Source: Chryseobacterium culicis
GTDB taxonomy: Bacteria > Bacteroidota > Bacteroidia > Flavobacteriales > Weeksellaceae
Reading direction: 5' to 3'
Assembly (NCBI RefSeq): GCF_900108365.1
Contig: NZ_FNWQ01000011.1
Coordinates: 1 to 32,007, forward strand
DNA: 32,007 nt
Below are positions 7,724 through 17,093 of this stretch, in pieces. The notes beneath the pieces were generated by a model that was not told the origin of the DNA, ran no database searches, and worked only from the letters and a program-made list of their open reading frames with translations. The position numbers were made by a program, and so were the translations under genes. Numbering within the stretch: position 1 is the first letter of the stretch; the number at the start of each line of letters is the position of its first letter.

Positions 7724-10700
7724 ATGGATAAATTTATACAATTACTTGGATTTCTTTTTGCAGCAATGGTCTTATCACAAAGTCCTGTAAAGATAAAAGA
7801 TGCATTCAATAATGAAAGTTTTAATGTAAGCTGCACTAACAATCTTAATGATGATGGGTGCCTTTTGCTAAATGTAGATTATCCTGAATTAAAAAAAACG
7901 GATAATTATCAGGTCAGCGCGATCTCATACAACCCACCTGTAACAATGAATCAGGGAACTCCAATTAATGCATATTATGATGATCTTTTTGCAGTAAAAT
8001 TGGATATCCCTTTTAAATTTTGTTTTTTTAATCAGTATTTTGATGGTCTGGTTGTAGGTTCTAACGGTATGATTACATTTAATTTGGACCAATTAGGAAA
8101 TATCAATTATCCCAATGTACAATGGCAAAATCCTAACACAGGGCTTTCTAAAAACTCAATTTTCGGAGTGTATAATGATCTGGTTTTTTCCGCTGGGGAC
8201 ACATCTGAAATTTACTATTCTACAGTCGGAAATGCCCCATACAGAAAGTTTATTATCAGCTTTTACGAAGGAAGAATAGCAGGTTGTACAGAGAGGTCTT
8301 CATCGCAGATTGTTATATATGAAACTACTAATATTATAGATGTATTTGTCGATAAAAAACCAGCGCCTTGTTCCACGCGAAAGTTTGAAAATTCATTGAT
8401 TGGGATTGTTAATAATGACGGAACAGTTGGATACTCACCACCAGGCAGAAATACTGGAAACTGGCAAGCGTTAAAGGAAGGATGGAGGTTTACTCCTCTG
8501 GGGGGTACTATTGTCCCACAGATAAAATGGACTGACTCCCAAGGTCAGATTGTAGGATCCGGAATACAAACAACAGTTTGTCCGACTGCTAATGAAGTTT
8601 ATACGGCAACTGTTAATTATGAGTTGTGTGGAAACAGTATTTTTACTTTAAAAGACGATTTTATAGTAACTTTTGATCCTTCATATCCAGCTGCAGAGAA
8701 TTTTACGAAAAGTTATTGTGGAACTATACCTGTCGCAGTTAATTTAAATAATTTTCAATCAGATCTTACATCGCAAAACCCTGCAAACTTTAACTTTAGT
8801 TTTTATACTACTTTGCAAAGTGCACAAAATGGAATCAACGCAATTCCTGCATCATTGTCTCTTATCAGTGACACTGTAATATATGTAAGGATCCAGAATC
8901 CAATTATTCCGGGATGTTTTAGAATAGCTGTTCTAACTTTAAATATTATTACTAAAACCTTACTTAAAACTAAAATTGAAATTTGTGATACTAATAATGA
9001 TAATGTAGAGCATAATTATGATCTAAGTTTACTTAATGATCAGCTTTTTTCACCAGGAACATCTGGTATTTCATACCATATAACACAAGCCGATGCTAAC
9101 AGTAACACGAACCCTATTGTCACAACTACTATAACACCCTCTACAAATATTTGGGTAAGACTTCAGGAAGCAAACTGCTCATATGTGTTAGGACCAGTAA
9201 GTTTTCAGTTTAAACAGGGGGCTAATATCAATTCACCTTTAAGTTTTTCTTATATGACTTGTGACATTAATGATGATAACGTTGAACCTTTTGATTATGC
9301 TTTGCAATTAGGTGCTCTAATTGGTGCACAACAAGGATCTACTTATACAGCATATCAGACTTACAATGAGGCTGTTGCTGGTACAGGTTCGGGTTTAACA
9401 AACATAATGGGAGGGACTTACCAGGTTTTTATTAGAGTACAAATCCCGAATGGATGTTTTGCGGTGGTTATCGTGAATATGAGCGTAATCTTTAAGAAAA
9501 TACATGCAAACGAAAAGACTGAGTATATTTGTTTTAATGGAATTGACGATGTCAGTATTAATCTAATTACATTGTCCGCGGGTATGCTTATATCTGCTGC
9601 CATCCCTGTGATTGAGTTTTATGATGATTATGCAGCTGCTAATGCTGGCCTAAATCCGATAAGTCCAATCCAAACGATTACAGAGAATGGTCATTTGGTT
9701 ACCAAAAAATACTTTGTACGTTTTGAAGAATCAGATTTTTGCTATACCGTAAGAGCAATCAATGTAAATCTTGTGCATCCTGTTACTTTTAAATCTGATT
9801 TTGTTGTTTGCGATTTTAATCATGATAATACTGAAAACATACAGCTTGCTCAGTATTCAGGTGCTATTGTTGGAAACCAGAATGCAACAACATTATTTTA
9901 CCTTACCCAGGCTGATGCACAAAATGGCAGTAATCCAATAATTTCATTAACTATTACAGGTAGCCAGCAAATTTTTGTCAAAATCATTTCTTACAATTGT
10001 TTTGAAATTTATCCAATAAATTTTAGTCTCACCTCAAATTCTGGTGTTAATACTGCGGTCAATATTTTAGTTAAAAATATATGTGATAATAATAATGATG
10101 GCTCGGAAATGTATAATTTATTACAGGTTCAGCCTCAAATTTATAATGGTTCTAATGCTATTTTCAGCTATTATATGAACTATGACAGTACGACTAATAA
10201 CTTCACTAATCCTATCAATAATCCCACACAATTTGTTGTCAGTGGAAATTCTACAGTGTATGTAAAAATTGAATTTCCTATTATTGAATGTTTTTCTGTA
10301 GCGAAAGTTCAAATACAGATGACATTTCTGACTCCTATAGTTTTGAGTAATGCCATATTAGATACTTGCGATAAAAACTTTGATTTGAATGAGACATTTC
10401 AGCTGATTGATGCCTTACCACAGTTATTTAATACATCCTTAAATACTCTGCCGCTTTCGGATATGTCCATATCTTATTATCTTACTGCAGCAGATGCCAA
10501 TTTAGGAAATCCGGCTGGCCAAATTGGAAATAGTATCATTACTAATATTTCTTCATTAACGGTTTGGGTGAGATTTCAATCCAGAACTACAGGATGTTAT
10601 TCTATTGCCTCGATTCAGCTGAATACTTATTTTCCTCCAAAAGCTATTGATTCTACTATTAGTGTTTGTGATGAAAATCTTGATGGTAGCTATGAGGTTA

Positions 10701-11914
10701 ATTTGCTGAACTTTACCAATTTAATGGTGAATATACCTAATGCATTAAATACCTTTAGTTTTTATCTTACGCAACAGGATGCACAAAATGGGATAAACGC
10801 AATTTCTAATCCTTCAAATTATAGTGTTTCTCCATTTCCGACACATATATGGGTCAAAATCCAGAATATTCCTGGTTGTTATGATTTTGCACGGATTCGT
10901 TTTGTGTTTGGAAACAAGATTTCGTTGTTGAATCCAGGACCATTTAAGCTCAATAATGTTTGTGATATTGGGAATGATGGAATTGAAAATGTTAATTTAC
11001 TACAATTTGAGCAGCAGATATACTCTGGTGGTAATGCAACATTTACCTACTATCCATCTTTGATTGATCTTAATGCCGGTACAAATGCTATTGTCAATCC
11101 ATCAGCTTACCTATTCAACCAGAATACAGGATCCAATATTATTTACGTAAAGATCAGCGTTACAGAGTTTTGTTCCGAAAAGGCAGAGATTCACATTTCG
11201 CTGAAACCAACTCCTTTTTTCACACTTCCAACACAGTACATCTGTCCTGATGGTTTCCTTACTTATAAGGCAAATATAGAAGGATATAATGTTTTAAGCT
11301 ATGTCTGGAAAGATCCTAATGGAAATATTATTTCAACGACAGCAATGGTAACAGGAATTAAAATGGTCGGTATATACAGTCTTACAATAGTATCTGATAA
11401 TGGTTGTTCTTATACAGCAACAATGGAAGTGAAATATTTCGATGTCCCGGTTATTCAGAACATTAATATTAATGGAGCAATATGTACTGTTTTTGCAACC
11501 GGATCCAAACCAATTCTGTATTCTATAGATGGCATCACGTGGCAGAGTAGCAATGTATTCAATGGTCTGCCGGGAGAAATTATTACTTTTTATGTGAAAT
11601 ATATAGGAGAGGAATGTATTATTAAGCGCGAAGAGCTCATTTTAGATATAAAGAATACTATTACACCAAACGGAGACGGCAGAAATGACCGATGGATTGT
11701 GAAAAATCTTCGCATTTTTGGAGACAAGGTTACAAATGCTAAAGTATTTGACCGATACCAAACACTAATCTTTGAACAAAATACCAATACGGAGATCAAT
11801 TGGGATGGAACAATTGCAGGACGGCCTATTCCAACAGCCAATTATTGGTATATAATTACCCTGCCCAATGGCAAAACGTATACAGGCTGGCTTGTTGTTA
11901 AAAATAGGGAGTAA
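7724..11914 (+). CDS. Giant repeat protein with type B T9SS sorting domain (1396 aa)
   Basis: This is an exported surface or secreted adhesin-like protein. The signal peptide is about residues 1-19. Residues 60-260 form an N-terminal globular domain, with FCFFNQYFDGLVVGSNGMI and the closing LKEGWRFTPLG. An Ig-like stretch (about 262-325) follows. The bulk is eight or nine repeats of about 90-100 residues. Each opens with a CDxNxDxxE-type motif (near residues 421, 513, 694, 785, 880, 980 and 1078), continues with a YxTxxDAxxGxNxI block, and ends with IWVKIQ plus GC(F/Y). The copies near 325 and 600 lack the aspartate motif. The Asp/Asn-rich openings look like calcium loops. The C terminus (about 1310-1396) has the type B (CHU_C, gliding-motility-associated) signature: ITPNGDGRNDRW, VFDR, INWDGT, and a final GWLVVKN. 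Such proteins cross the outer membrane through T9SS. The ligand is unknown. Confidence 0.9.
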   Translation: MDKFIQLLGFLFAAMVLSQSPVKIKDAFNNESFNVSCTNNLNDDGCLLLNVDYPELKKTDNYQVSAISYNPPVTMNQGTPINAYYDDLFAVKLDIPFKFCFFNQYFDGLVVGSNGMITFNLDQLGNINYPNVQWQNPNTGLSKNSIFGVYNDLVFSAGDTSEIYYSTVGNAPYRKFIISFYEGRIAGCTERSSSQIVIYETTNIIDVFVDKKPAPCSTRKFENSLIGIVNNDGTVGYSPPGRNTGNWQALKEGWRFTPLGGTIVPQIKWTDSQGQIVGSGIQTTVCPTANEVYTATVNYELCGNSIFTLKDDFIVTFDPSYPAAENFTKSYCGTIPVAVNLNNFQSDLTSQNPANFNFSFYTTLQSAQNGINAIPASLSLISDTVIYVRIQNPIIPGCFRIAVLTLNIITKTLLKTKIEICDTNNDNVEHNYDLSLLNDQLFSPGTSGISYHITQADANSNTNPIVTTTITPSTNIWVRLQEANCSYVLGPVSFQFKQGANINSPLSFSYMTCDINDDNVEPFDYALQLGALIGAQQGSTYTAYQTYNEAVAGTGSGLTNIMGGTYQVFIRVQIPNGCFAVVIVNMSVIFKKIHANEKTEYICFNGIDDVSINLITLSAGMLISAAIPVIEFYDDYAAANAGLNPISPIQTITENGHLVTKKYFVRFEESDFCYTVRAINVNLVHPVTFKSDFVVCDFNHDNTENIQLAQYSGAIVGNQNATTLFYLTQADAQNGSNPIISLTITGSQQIFVKIISYNCFEIYPINFSLTSNSGVNTAVNILVKNICDNNNDGSEMYNLLQVQPQIYNGSNAIFSYYMNYDSTTNNFTNPINNPTQFVVSGNSTVYVKIEFPIIECFSVAKVQIQMTFLTPIVLSNAILDTCDKNFDLNETFQLIDALPQLFNTSLNTLPLSDMSISYYLTAADANLGNPAGQIGNSIITNISSLTVWVRFQSRTTGCYSIASIQLNTYFPPKAIDSTISVCDENLDGSYEVNLLNFTNLMVNIPNALNTFSFYLTQQDAQNGINAISNPSNYSVSPFPTHIWVKIQNIPGCYDFARIRFVFGNKISLLNPGPFKLNNVCDIGNDGIENVNLLQFEQQIYSGGNATFTYYPSLIDLNAGTNAIVNPSAYLFNQNTGSNIIYVKISVTEFCSEKAEIHISLKPTPFFTLPTQYICPDGFLTYKANIEGYNVLSYVWKDPNGNIISTTAMVTGIKMVGIYSLTIVSDNGCSYTATMEVKYFDVPVIQNININGAICTVFATGSKPILYSIDGITWQSSNVFNGLPGEIITFYVKYIGEECIIKREELILDIKNTITPNGDGRNDRWIVKNLRIFGDKVTNAKVFDRYQTLIFEQNTNTEINWDGTIAGRPIPTANYWYIITLPNGKTYTGWLVVKNRE

Positions 11915-12135
11915 TTTTAGCATATAAAAAATTATAAATATAGGACTTGTTATTTATGATGCTTAACATATGTCCGATTAAATTAGTTCAGAAAACGTAA
12001 AAAACTAAATGCTGGATTTATTTCGAATAAACAATTATTTAATAATGTATTAAGATTTATGGAAAGGTCAAGTAAATTATTAAATATTAACTAATGTTCG
12101 ACATTTCTAATTATTAACATATAAAACAAATATTT

Positions 12136-12840
12136 ATGAAAAAATTATTAGTACCATTTTTTTGTATGGTTATGGTGAGTTTCTTATCCGCACAAAATAC
12201 AAATAATGTGAAGAAGGAAATTTCTAAATTGTCAATTACCCCAAATGAAGTAATTAATAACTATATGGAGGCACTAGGCGGTAAGGATAAGCTGGATGCT
12301 GTAAAGAGTATGTTGAAAGAAACTACAATGAGTATAGAAGGTATAGATGTAGTGACTACAGAAAAAAGGATGGGAAATAAGTACAAAATTGTGCAAACCG
12401 CCATGGGTATGGAAATGGAGGTTCAGGTATTCAATGGTGAAAAAGGTTATAAAAGCACAACGACGGAAGAAGGGACTGTACAAAAACAGATTATGACAGA
12501 AGAAGAAATTATAAAGGCTAAAAAATCTATTACATTGGGTATTTTACCAATTTTTGATCCGGCTAAATATATTTCTGTAACAACTGATAAGATAGATGAT
12601 AAAGAATATTATATATTATCTTCAGATAAATCCAAAGCATATTTTGATATACGTACCGGCCTTTTCTACAAAACAATATCGGAGGGTAGAGAAATGATTT
12701 TTAAAGAATATCTTATTGTGGATGGGTTAAAATTGCCAGGAATAATAGAAGTGAAAACTAAACAAAAAACGATTGAAATGAAAACAACAAAACTGATTTT
12801 AAACTCTGGCGTAACCGAGTCTGATTTTATTGTATTTTAA
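12136..12840 (+). CDS. Exported LolA-like protein of unknown role (234 aa)
   Basis: A signal peptide (about 1-19, ending Leu-Ser-Ala-Gln) is followed by YMEALGGKDKLDAVKSM near 43-59. This motif is typical of small periplasmic or secreted Bacteroidota proteins with a LolA / lipoprotein-carrier-like half-barrel fold, and similar modules sometimes follow M16 proteases. The remaining sequence alternates charged and hydrophobic strands (MEMEVQVFNGEKGY, YYILSSDKSKAYFD, LYKTISEG-like turns), which suits an open beta sheet that binds a lipid or hydrophobic ligand. No lipobox cysteine is present, so it is probably soluble. The stop is 30 bp before the GLPGLI gene, so the two are likely one transcript. 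The family assignment is by pattern only. Confidence 0.65.
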   Translation: MKKLLVPFFCMVMVSFLSAQNTNNVKKEISKLSITPNEVINNYMEALGGKDKLDAVKSMLKETTMSIEGIDVVTTEKRMGNKYKIVQTAMGMEMEVQVFNGEKGYKSTTTEEGTVQKQIMTEEEIIKAKKSITLGILPIFDPAKYISVTTDKIDDKEYYILSSDKSKAYFDIRTGLFYKTISEGREMIFKEYLIVDGLKLPGIIEVKTKQKTIEMKTTKLILNSGVTESDFIVF

Positions 12841-12870
12841 TATTAATTCTCCTTAGAAATTTCTAAAATA

Positions 12871-13722
12871 ATGAAAAAAATACTGTTTATAGCATCAATA
12901 TCGACCTTCATCAGTATCAATGCACAGAATATTAATCAGTCTGTAAATCGTTTTTTTTATGAATTGAATTTTAGGCCTAAAAAAGATTCTGCAAGAATGG
13001 ATAGAGCTATTGCTATTCTTGATATTACCGGTGAAAAATCAGTATATCAGGATGATAGTTTCGGAGATATCAATGAAAAAAGTATAAATGCACAGTTAGA
13101 CAAAATTGATAAGAAAAAGGAATTTGATGATTTTTCTAATTTTATGAAAAAGCCTAAATTTACTTACAAAATTGTTAAAAAATACCCGGCTATGACACTA
13201 CAATATAATGATAATATCTCTTTAGAAGGAAATTTTGCTTACGAAGAAACTCGTGAATTTAACTGGAAAATCTTGCCCGAAAAAGAGATGATAGGAGAAT
13301 ATAATACCCAAAAAGCGACAACAGAATTTGGAGGAAGATTATGGACAGCATGGTTTAGTACAAGCATTGTTTTTTCTGATGGTCCATACAAATTTTATGG
13401 TTTACCAGGTTTAATTGTCAAATTAGAAGACGCTGAAAAAGATTATTCTTGGATTTTGATTGGAAATTCTAAGGTTAATAGTAGTGATGATGAAGATTCT
13501 AATGTTAAAATTATTTCAAAGCAAAAATTTACAAATGCTCTTAAATTATTTAAGCAAGATCCTTTTAGGGAGCTAAGAGTTCTTATGGATAAAATTCCTG
13601 CTGCATCAAAAAATTCTATAAAAATGCCGGGAACTAATTCTACAATTAGCGAATATGTGAGTAAGCAAGAAAATTTTGTCAAGGATATGTTTAATTCTAA
13701 TGATAATCCAATAGAAAAATAA
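12871..13722 (+). CDS. GLPGLI family protein (283 aa)
   Basis: The defining motif Gly177-Leu-Pro-Gly-Leu-Ile182 lies in FYGLPGLIVKLED. It is preceded by TAWFSTSIVFSDGPYKF, the usual lead-in of the GLPGLI family (TIGR01200). These are exported Bacteroidota proteins of unknown function, often encoded beside surface or transport genes. A signal peptide (about 1-18) fits the ATG at 12871. The length is typical for the family. The mature protein is Lys-rich with long helical and beta stretches and no membrane segment after the signal. It follows the LolA-like protein by 30 bp on the same strand, so they are probably an operon. Confidence 0.9.
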   Translation: MKKILFIASISTFISINAQNINQSVNRFFYELNFRPKKDSARMDRAIAILDITGEKSVYQDDSFGDINEKSINAQLDKIDKKKEFDDFSNFMKKPKFTYKIVKKYPAMTLQYNDNISLEGNFAYEETREFNWKILPEKEMIGEYNTQKATTEFGGRLWTAWFSTSIVFSDGPYKFYGLPGLIVKLEDAEKDYSWILIGNSKVNSSDDEDSNVKIISKQKFTNALKLFKQDPFRELRVLMDKIPAASKNSIKMPGTNSTISEYVSKQENFVKDMFNSNDNPIEK

Positions 13723-14070
13723 CATATAGTATATAACTAACTTAATGATTTTAGCAAAAACATAAATTCTTCATTACATTTAACAGGGCAAATCTATTTG
13801 AAACGTACCCTTTTCCCTTAGCTCTTGATTCCTTTGTAACAACATTTTAAATAGCTAACTTGTGTTCAAGCATTTATAGGCTTTCTCGGTTTATTATAGG
13901 ATTTGAATAATTATCTATAATTGTACTTCGTGGTACAGGTAACTGATGGATTTATATTTTATCAAAATATAACTATCATATAAAATTCCAGATTAATCTG
14001 GAATTTTATATGATAGTTTTAAATTATATGAAAGAAATCTCGGTATCATTCTAATGGTCGAAAAAACAGT
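13723..14070. other. Intergenic with a perfect 48-bp palindrome
   Basis: No coding sequence is credible here. The notable feature is the palindrome at 13971-14018. A short hairpin, TGTAC-N6-GTACA, occurs near 13922-13937. The region separates plus-strand genes on its left from minus-strand genes on its right. Confidence 0.5.
13971..14018. terminator. Perfect 48-bp palindrome, probable bidirectional terminator
   Basis: Bases 13971-13994 are the exact reverse complement of 13995-14018, with the centre at GATTAATC. As RNA it would form a 22-bp stem with a UUAA loop on either strand. On the plus strand it is followed by TTTTAAATT. It lies between convergent transcription units, the GLPGLI operon on the left and the eptA operon plus its eroded neighbour on the right, which suits a shared terminator. 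Being perfect and this long is unusual. Confidence 0.6.
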
Positions 14071-14447
14071 TCACAGCTCCATTATTGATATTACTTGTGG
14101 ATTGGCTAGAATAGTATCTTCGTCATTACCAGACCAAGTTTCATATTCTGATCTACTGTGATTTGCTGCTCAAAATCTTTATATCCTGGATTATAAATAA
14201 TTACTGTGTATAATTACCTTAAGAAAGAGATAGAGAATTAAATCCATACTCATTGGATTGGAATGTTAATTTTAGGACCTTCACTTACCTTTGCAGATAA
14301 TCCGACTAACAGCTCATCGTTATTTTGTCTTTCATCACAATTCCGGTTATAAAATAGGTTTGCTAGTTTATTGCATGATAAAGAAGAACAGCGCGGTGGT
14401 GTACTGGTAATTTTTAAAAAAGGATGTTTGCATTTTGAACTTTTCAC
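14071..14447 (-). pseudogene. Eroded small exported-protein gene downstream of eptA
   Basis: On the minus strand a readable stretch (GTG at 14447, overlapping the eptA stop as TAGTG) gives STPPRCSSLSCNKLANLFYN and LLVGLSAKVSEGPKINIPIQ before a stop at 14250. In the same frame, after two more stops, it resumes as TVIIYNPGYKDFEQQITVDQ and MKLGLVM. A frameshift then gives DEDTILANPQVISIMEL and a stop at 14071. The YNPGYKDFEQQITV block resembles PEGA-like or lipoprotein beta domains of Chryseobacterium exported proteins. No signal peptide precedes it, so the 5' end is also lost. This is a relic, not a working gene. The 65-codon open frame alone should not be annotated as a protein. Confidence 0.6.
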
Positions 14448-15970
14448 TATTTTATAAAAATGTTCATTTCTTCATCATAAATAGGACTTTTAATGCTTAA
14501 AAAATTTAGAACGCTATGAAATACATGATTCTGAGAAAGTGTTTCATATGATTTTAGCTGTATAGAATTATTTGATATCCAAACTATAAAAGGGATTTCG
14601 TATTGCTCTTTTGGAGCTATTTTAATTGGTAAGCCGTGCATGTATAAATTATTTTCTCCTAAGGACTCCCCATGATCAGAAACAAATATCATAGCACTTT
14701 TGTATGTATTCATTTTTTTTAGTTTACCAATAACAGTCGATAAAATATGGTCTGTATATAGTATTGTATTATCATATGCATTTATTAGATCTTGATTGGA
14801 ACAGTTTGCTAAATCAACACTGTTGCAAACAGGTTTGAAAATCTCAAAGCCAGTTGGATATTTCTTGTTATATGAAGGACCGTGGCTTGTACTAGTATGC
14901 AATATTACTAATATTTTATTATTTTTAGAAGATTGTATTTCTTCCTCTAAATCAGTGAGAAGTATTTCATCATAATTGCAGCCAACTCCTTTGCAGTTTT
15001 GTCTCAAGATGTCCCCATTTTGATATTTTTTGATATGCAAAGGTGGTTCTCCCCAGTTAGTGGTTCTCCAAATAACTTCAACATTATTTCTATACAGATA
15101 ATTTGGCAATATCTCATTTAAATCATCACTTTTTTTATGCTCTAAGATGCTTTTAACACCAGCAGTTGTATAGGTTGCCGTAGAAATGGCATCGAAATGA
15201 TAAACATTAGACAACTTGGTTAATTGAGGATTCGTATTTTTGTTGTAACCGTATAGAGAGAAGTTTTGCTTTCTTGCAGATTCTCCTATTACAAGAATTA
15301 TTACAGCCTTTTCATTATCCTGGATCGTAGCTTTAGGCAGTAAAATTTCTCTTTCAGTTTTCTTTTTATTGTTTATGTAAAATATTAAAGAATTGACTGA
15401 ATAAGACCACGGCATTGCTAAGCCACCAAGAGTTTTCGAGTTTTTGTCTATCCATAACCAATTGTTAGAATTAGCATATACAATTATAAATATAAACACA
15501 ACAGTTTGTACCGATACGAGCGCAAATCTTCTTGCTCTAGGCAAAATTATATTAGCTTTTGAAATATATATACTGGGGAAAACACCGAACAAAAAAATAT
15601 ATATTACCAATTTTAATGATATATAGCTGCTGGACTCTGAGTAATTTGTGTTAAATATATTTCCAATCATTGACTCATCGATAATTATGCCATAAGTATC
15701 TATAAAATAAAGCGCGACAGAATTTATAATAAACGAAATAACCATAAGAACTTTTGCAATAAATCTGAATAAAAAGTATATTAGATAATAAAATAATGCA
15801 TTAACAACGATCATTAATACAATAAGATTGACAATGAGCATAATGCCGCTATAACTTGTAAGCTTTAAGTTTTTAAATACAAAACAATAAAAAGGAATAT
15901 GGAATAATAGGAGAGTGAGAAGGCTCATTAATATAGCAAAATGAGCTAATTTCATATCATTTTTTAACAT
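14447..15970 (-). CDS. eptA: Phosphoethanolamine transferase, EptA/MCR type
   Basis: This inner-membrane enzyme moves phosphoethanolamine from phosphatidylethanolamine onto lipid A, lowering negative charge and giving polymyxin resistance in relatives. About five membrane helices occupy residues 8-165, followed by a periplasmic sulfatase-fold domain (220-507). Zinc and catalytic residues are visible: Glu230 in VIGESARKQNFSLYGY, the probable nucleophile Thr266 in STATYTTAG, His363 in TSHGPSYNKKYP, Asp432-His433 in VSDHGESLGE, and His445 in LYMHGLP. Paired cysteines (326/331, 382/390) match the family's disulfides. The length of 507 is close to the usual 520-560. The ATG at 15970 overlaps the end of the PAP2 gene by 14 bp, so the two are translationally coupled. 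Lipid A is the likely acceptor because of that neighbour; another glycan acceptor is possible. Confidence 0.92.
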   Translation of the reverse strand: MLKNDMKLAHFAILMSLLTLLLFHIPFYCFVFKNLKLTSYSGIMLIVNLIVLMIVVNALFYYLIYFLFRFIAKVLMVISFIINSVALYFIDTYGIIIDESMIGNIFNTNYSESSSYISLKLVIYIFLFGVFPSIYISKANIILPRARRFALVSVQTVVFIFIIVYANSNNWLWIDKNSKTLGGLAMPWSYSVNSLIFYINNKKKTEREILLPKATIQDNEKAVIILVIGESARKQNFSLYGYNKNTNPQLTKLSNVYHFDAISTATYTTAGVKSILEHKKSDDLNEILPNYLYRNNVEVIWRTTNWGEPPLHIKKYQNGDILRQNCKGVGCNYDEILLTDLEEEIQSSKNNKILVILHTSTSHGPSYNKKYPTGFEIFKPVCNSVDLANCSNQDLINAYDNTILYTDHILSTVIGKLKKMNTYKSAMIFVSDHGESLGENNLYMHGLPIKIAPKEQYEIPFIVWISNNSIQLKSYETLSQNHVFHSVLNFLSIKSPIYDEEMNIFIK

Positions 15971-16784
15971 AGCGTAAAATAATTTTATATACAGTAATTA
16001 ATAAACAGTTTAATGTTATATAAAATATTATAAGACCTTCTTGTAATATTTTAATAACAAGTAAAGTACATAGTATTAAAAATATTGAAATAAATATGGG
16101 ATAACTGTTTTTGTTATTAATCCAGAACCATATCCGTGTTTTTTGACTAATAAAAATTCCTAATAGACCACAGATATAACCTAAAATGGCTCCAAATATT
16201 ACATCAAGAGGATAGTGCGCACCAACGGCCACTCTTGTAAATGCCGCAATTAGTCCAACTGTAATGGAAGTAAAGAAATAAATGCACTTATAACCTATTC
16301 TTTGAGGTGAAAAAGCAAATAATAGAATTGTGAGCACAGTAAAAATAGTTACAGAATGTCCTGAAGGTAAACTATTACTTCCAGATAATGTCTCTCCTAT
16401 AATAATAAAGCTATCACGATCTAAAATTGCTGCAGGCCTGGGAATAGAAAATATTTTTTTTAATATAGTAGAAATACAACCTGATATTATAATACCAGAT
16501 AATAAAGATTCCCAAATTTTAGGAATATAGAGTATAAATATAGATATAATTGATAGGAGAATCACTGTGTCACCTAACTGGTTTATATTGTATTGTAAAT
16601 AAGGGAATTGGGATAATTTTGAATTCATTAAATAAAAGTGCTCCTTCTGAATTTCTATATAATTTATAACAGATAGGGAGTCACTTATATAAAGTTGTAA
16701 TAAGATTACAACTAGAAATAAGACGGGTGGATAGAAAACTGTAATTTTGAGTTTCGAATAATTTCTTAACACAAGTTCATTCAT
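15957..16784 (-). CDS. PAP2 membrane phosphatase, probable lipid A phosphatase (LpxE-like)
   Basis: This polytopic inner-membrane protein has about six helices and the full three-part PAP2 acid-phosphatase signature. Lys109-x6-Arg116-Pro117 is in KKIFSIPRP, Pro140-Ser-Gly-His143 is in LPSGHS, and Arg184-x5-His190-x3-Asp194 is in TRVAVGAHYPLD (Thr replaces the usual Ser before Arg184). The histidines form the phospho-enzyme and relay. Such enzymes remove phosphate from lipids on the periplasmic face: phosphatidate, undecaprenyl diphosphate or lipid A. The overlap with eptA (14 bp) points to lipid A. In Helicobacter pylori LpxE first removes the 1-phosphate and EptA then adds phosphoethanolamine there. 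The order here, phosphatase first then transferase, suits that scheme. The assignment as LpxE rather than LpxF or UppP is inference from context. Confidence 0.85.
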   Translation of the reverse strand: MNELVLRNYSKLKITVFYPPVLFLVVILLQLYISDSLSVINYIEIQKEHFYLMNSKLSQFPYLQYNINQLGDTVILLSIISIFILYIPKIWESLLSGIIISGCISTILKKIFSIPRPAAILDRDSFIIIGETLSGSNSLPSGHSVTIFTVLTILLFAFSPQRIGYKCIYFFTSITVGLIAAFTRVAVGAHYPLDVIFGAILGYICGLLGIFISQKTRIWFWINNKNSYPIFISIFLILCTLLVIKILQEGLIIFYITLNCLLITVYKIILRYVKK

Positions 16785-17093
16785 AATTTTGTGAATTTTA
16801 TTTAAAAAGAATACTGTTGTAATTGACAGTTAGAATCTTAACTATTGTGAGAGAATAGACTTTTAGAAAATCTAAAGATTCAAATCTATGTTTATTTATA
16901 CATAATAAAGAATATCGAAAGACCTTAATATTTTACTAAAAGAAGCTAAAAAAAGATTTTAACTTTAGTTATATCAATTTCCCCATTTTAAGATTTTTTT
17001 AAAGGTGTACCATTAAAGTACCTTTCATATTTCCTTTCTAATATTCGCTTCTATGTCCGATATGTTTCGTTTACATTCGCGGAAATATTTAAT
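16785..17093. promoter_or_regulatory. Divergent promoter region (lipid A operon / patatin)
   Basis: This 309-bp AT-rich region must hold promoters for the minus-strand phosphatase-eptA pair and the plus-strand patatin gene. I can point to the operator-like site at 17007-17023. A degenerate plus-strand promoter follows it (TTTC at 17030-17033, 18 bp, then TATGTCCG at 17052-17059). I could not identify the minus-strand promoter. Confidence 0.4.
17007..17023. promoter_or_regulatory. Operator-like inverted repeat, site 3
   Basis: GTACC-attaa-AGTAC followed by CT. It differs from the perfect inverted repeat of site 1 by one base in the left half. It lies 71 bp before the patatin ATG at 17094. Confidence 0.5.

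Noticed and set aside
14250..14447. 65-residue protein directly after eptA
   Set aside because: The same frame continues past stops with recognisable text, so this is the surviving piece of an eroded gene, not a new small protein.
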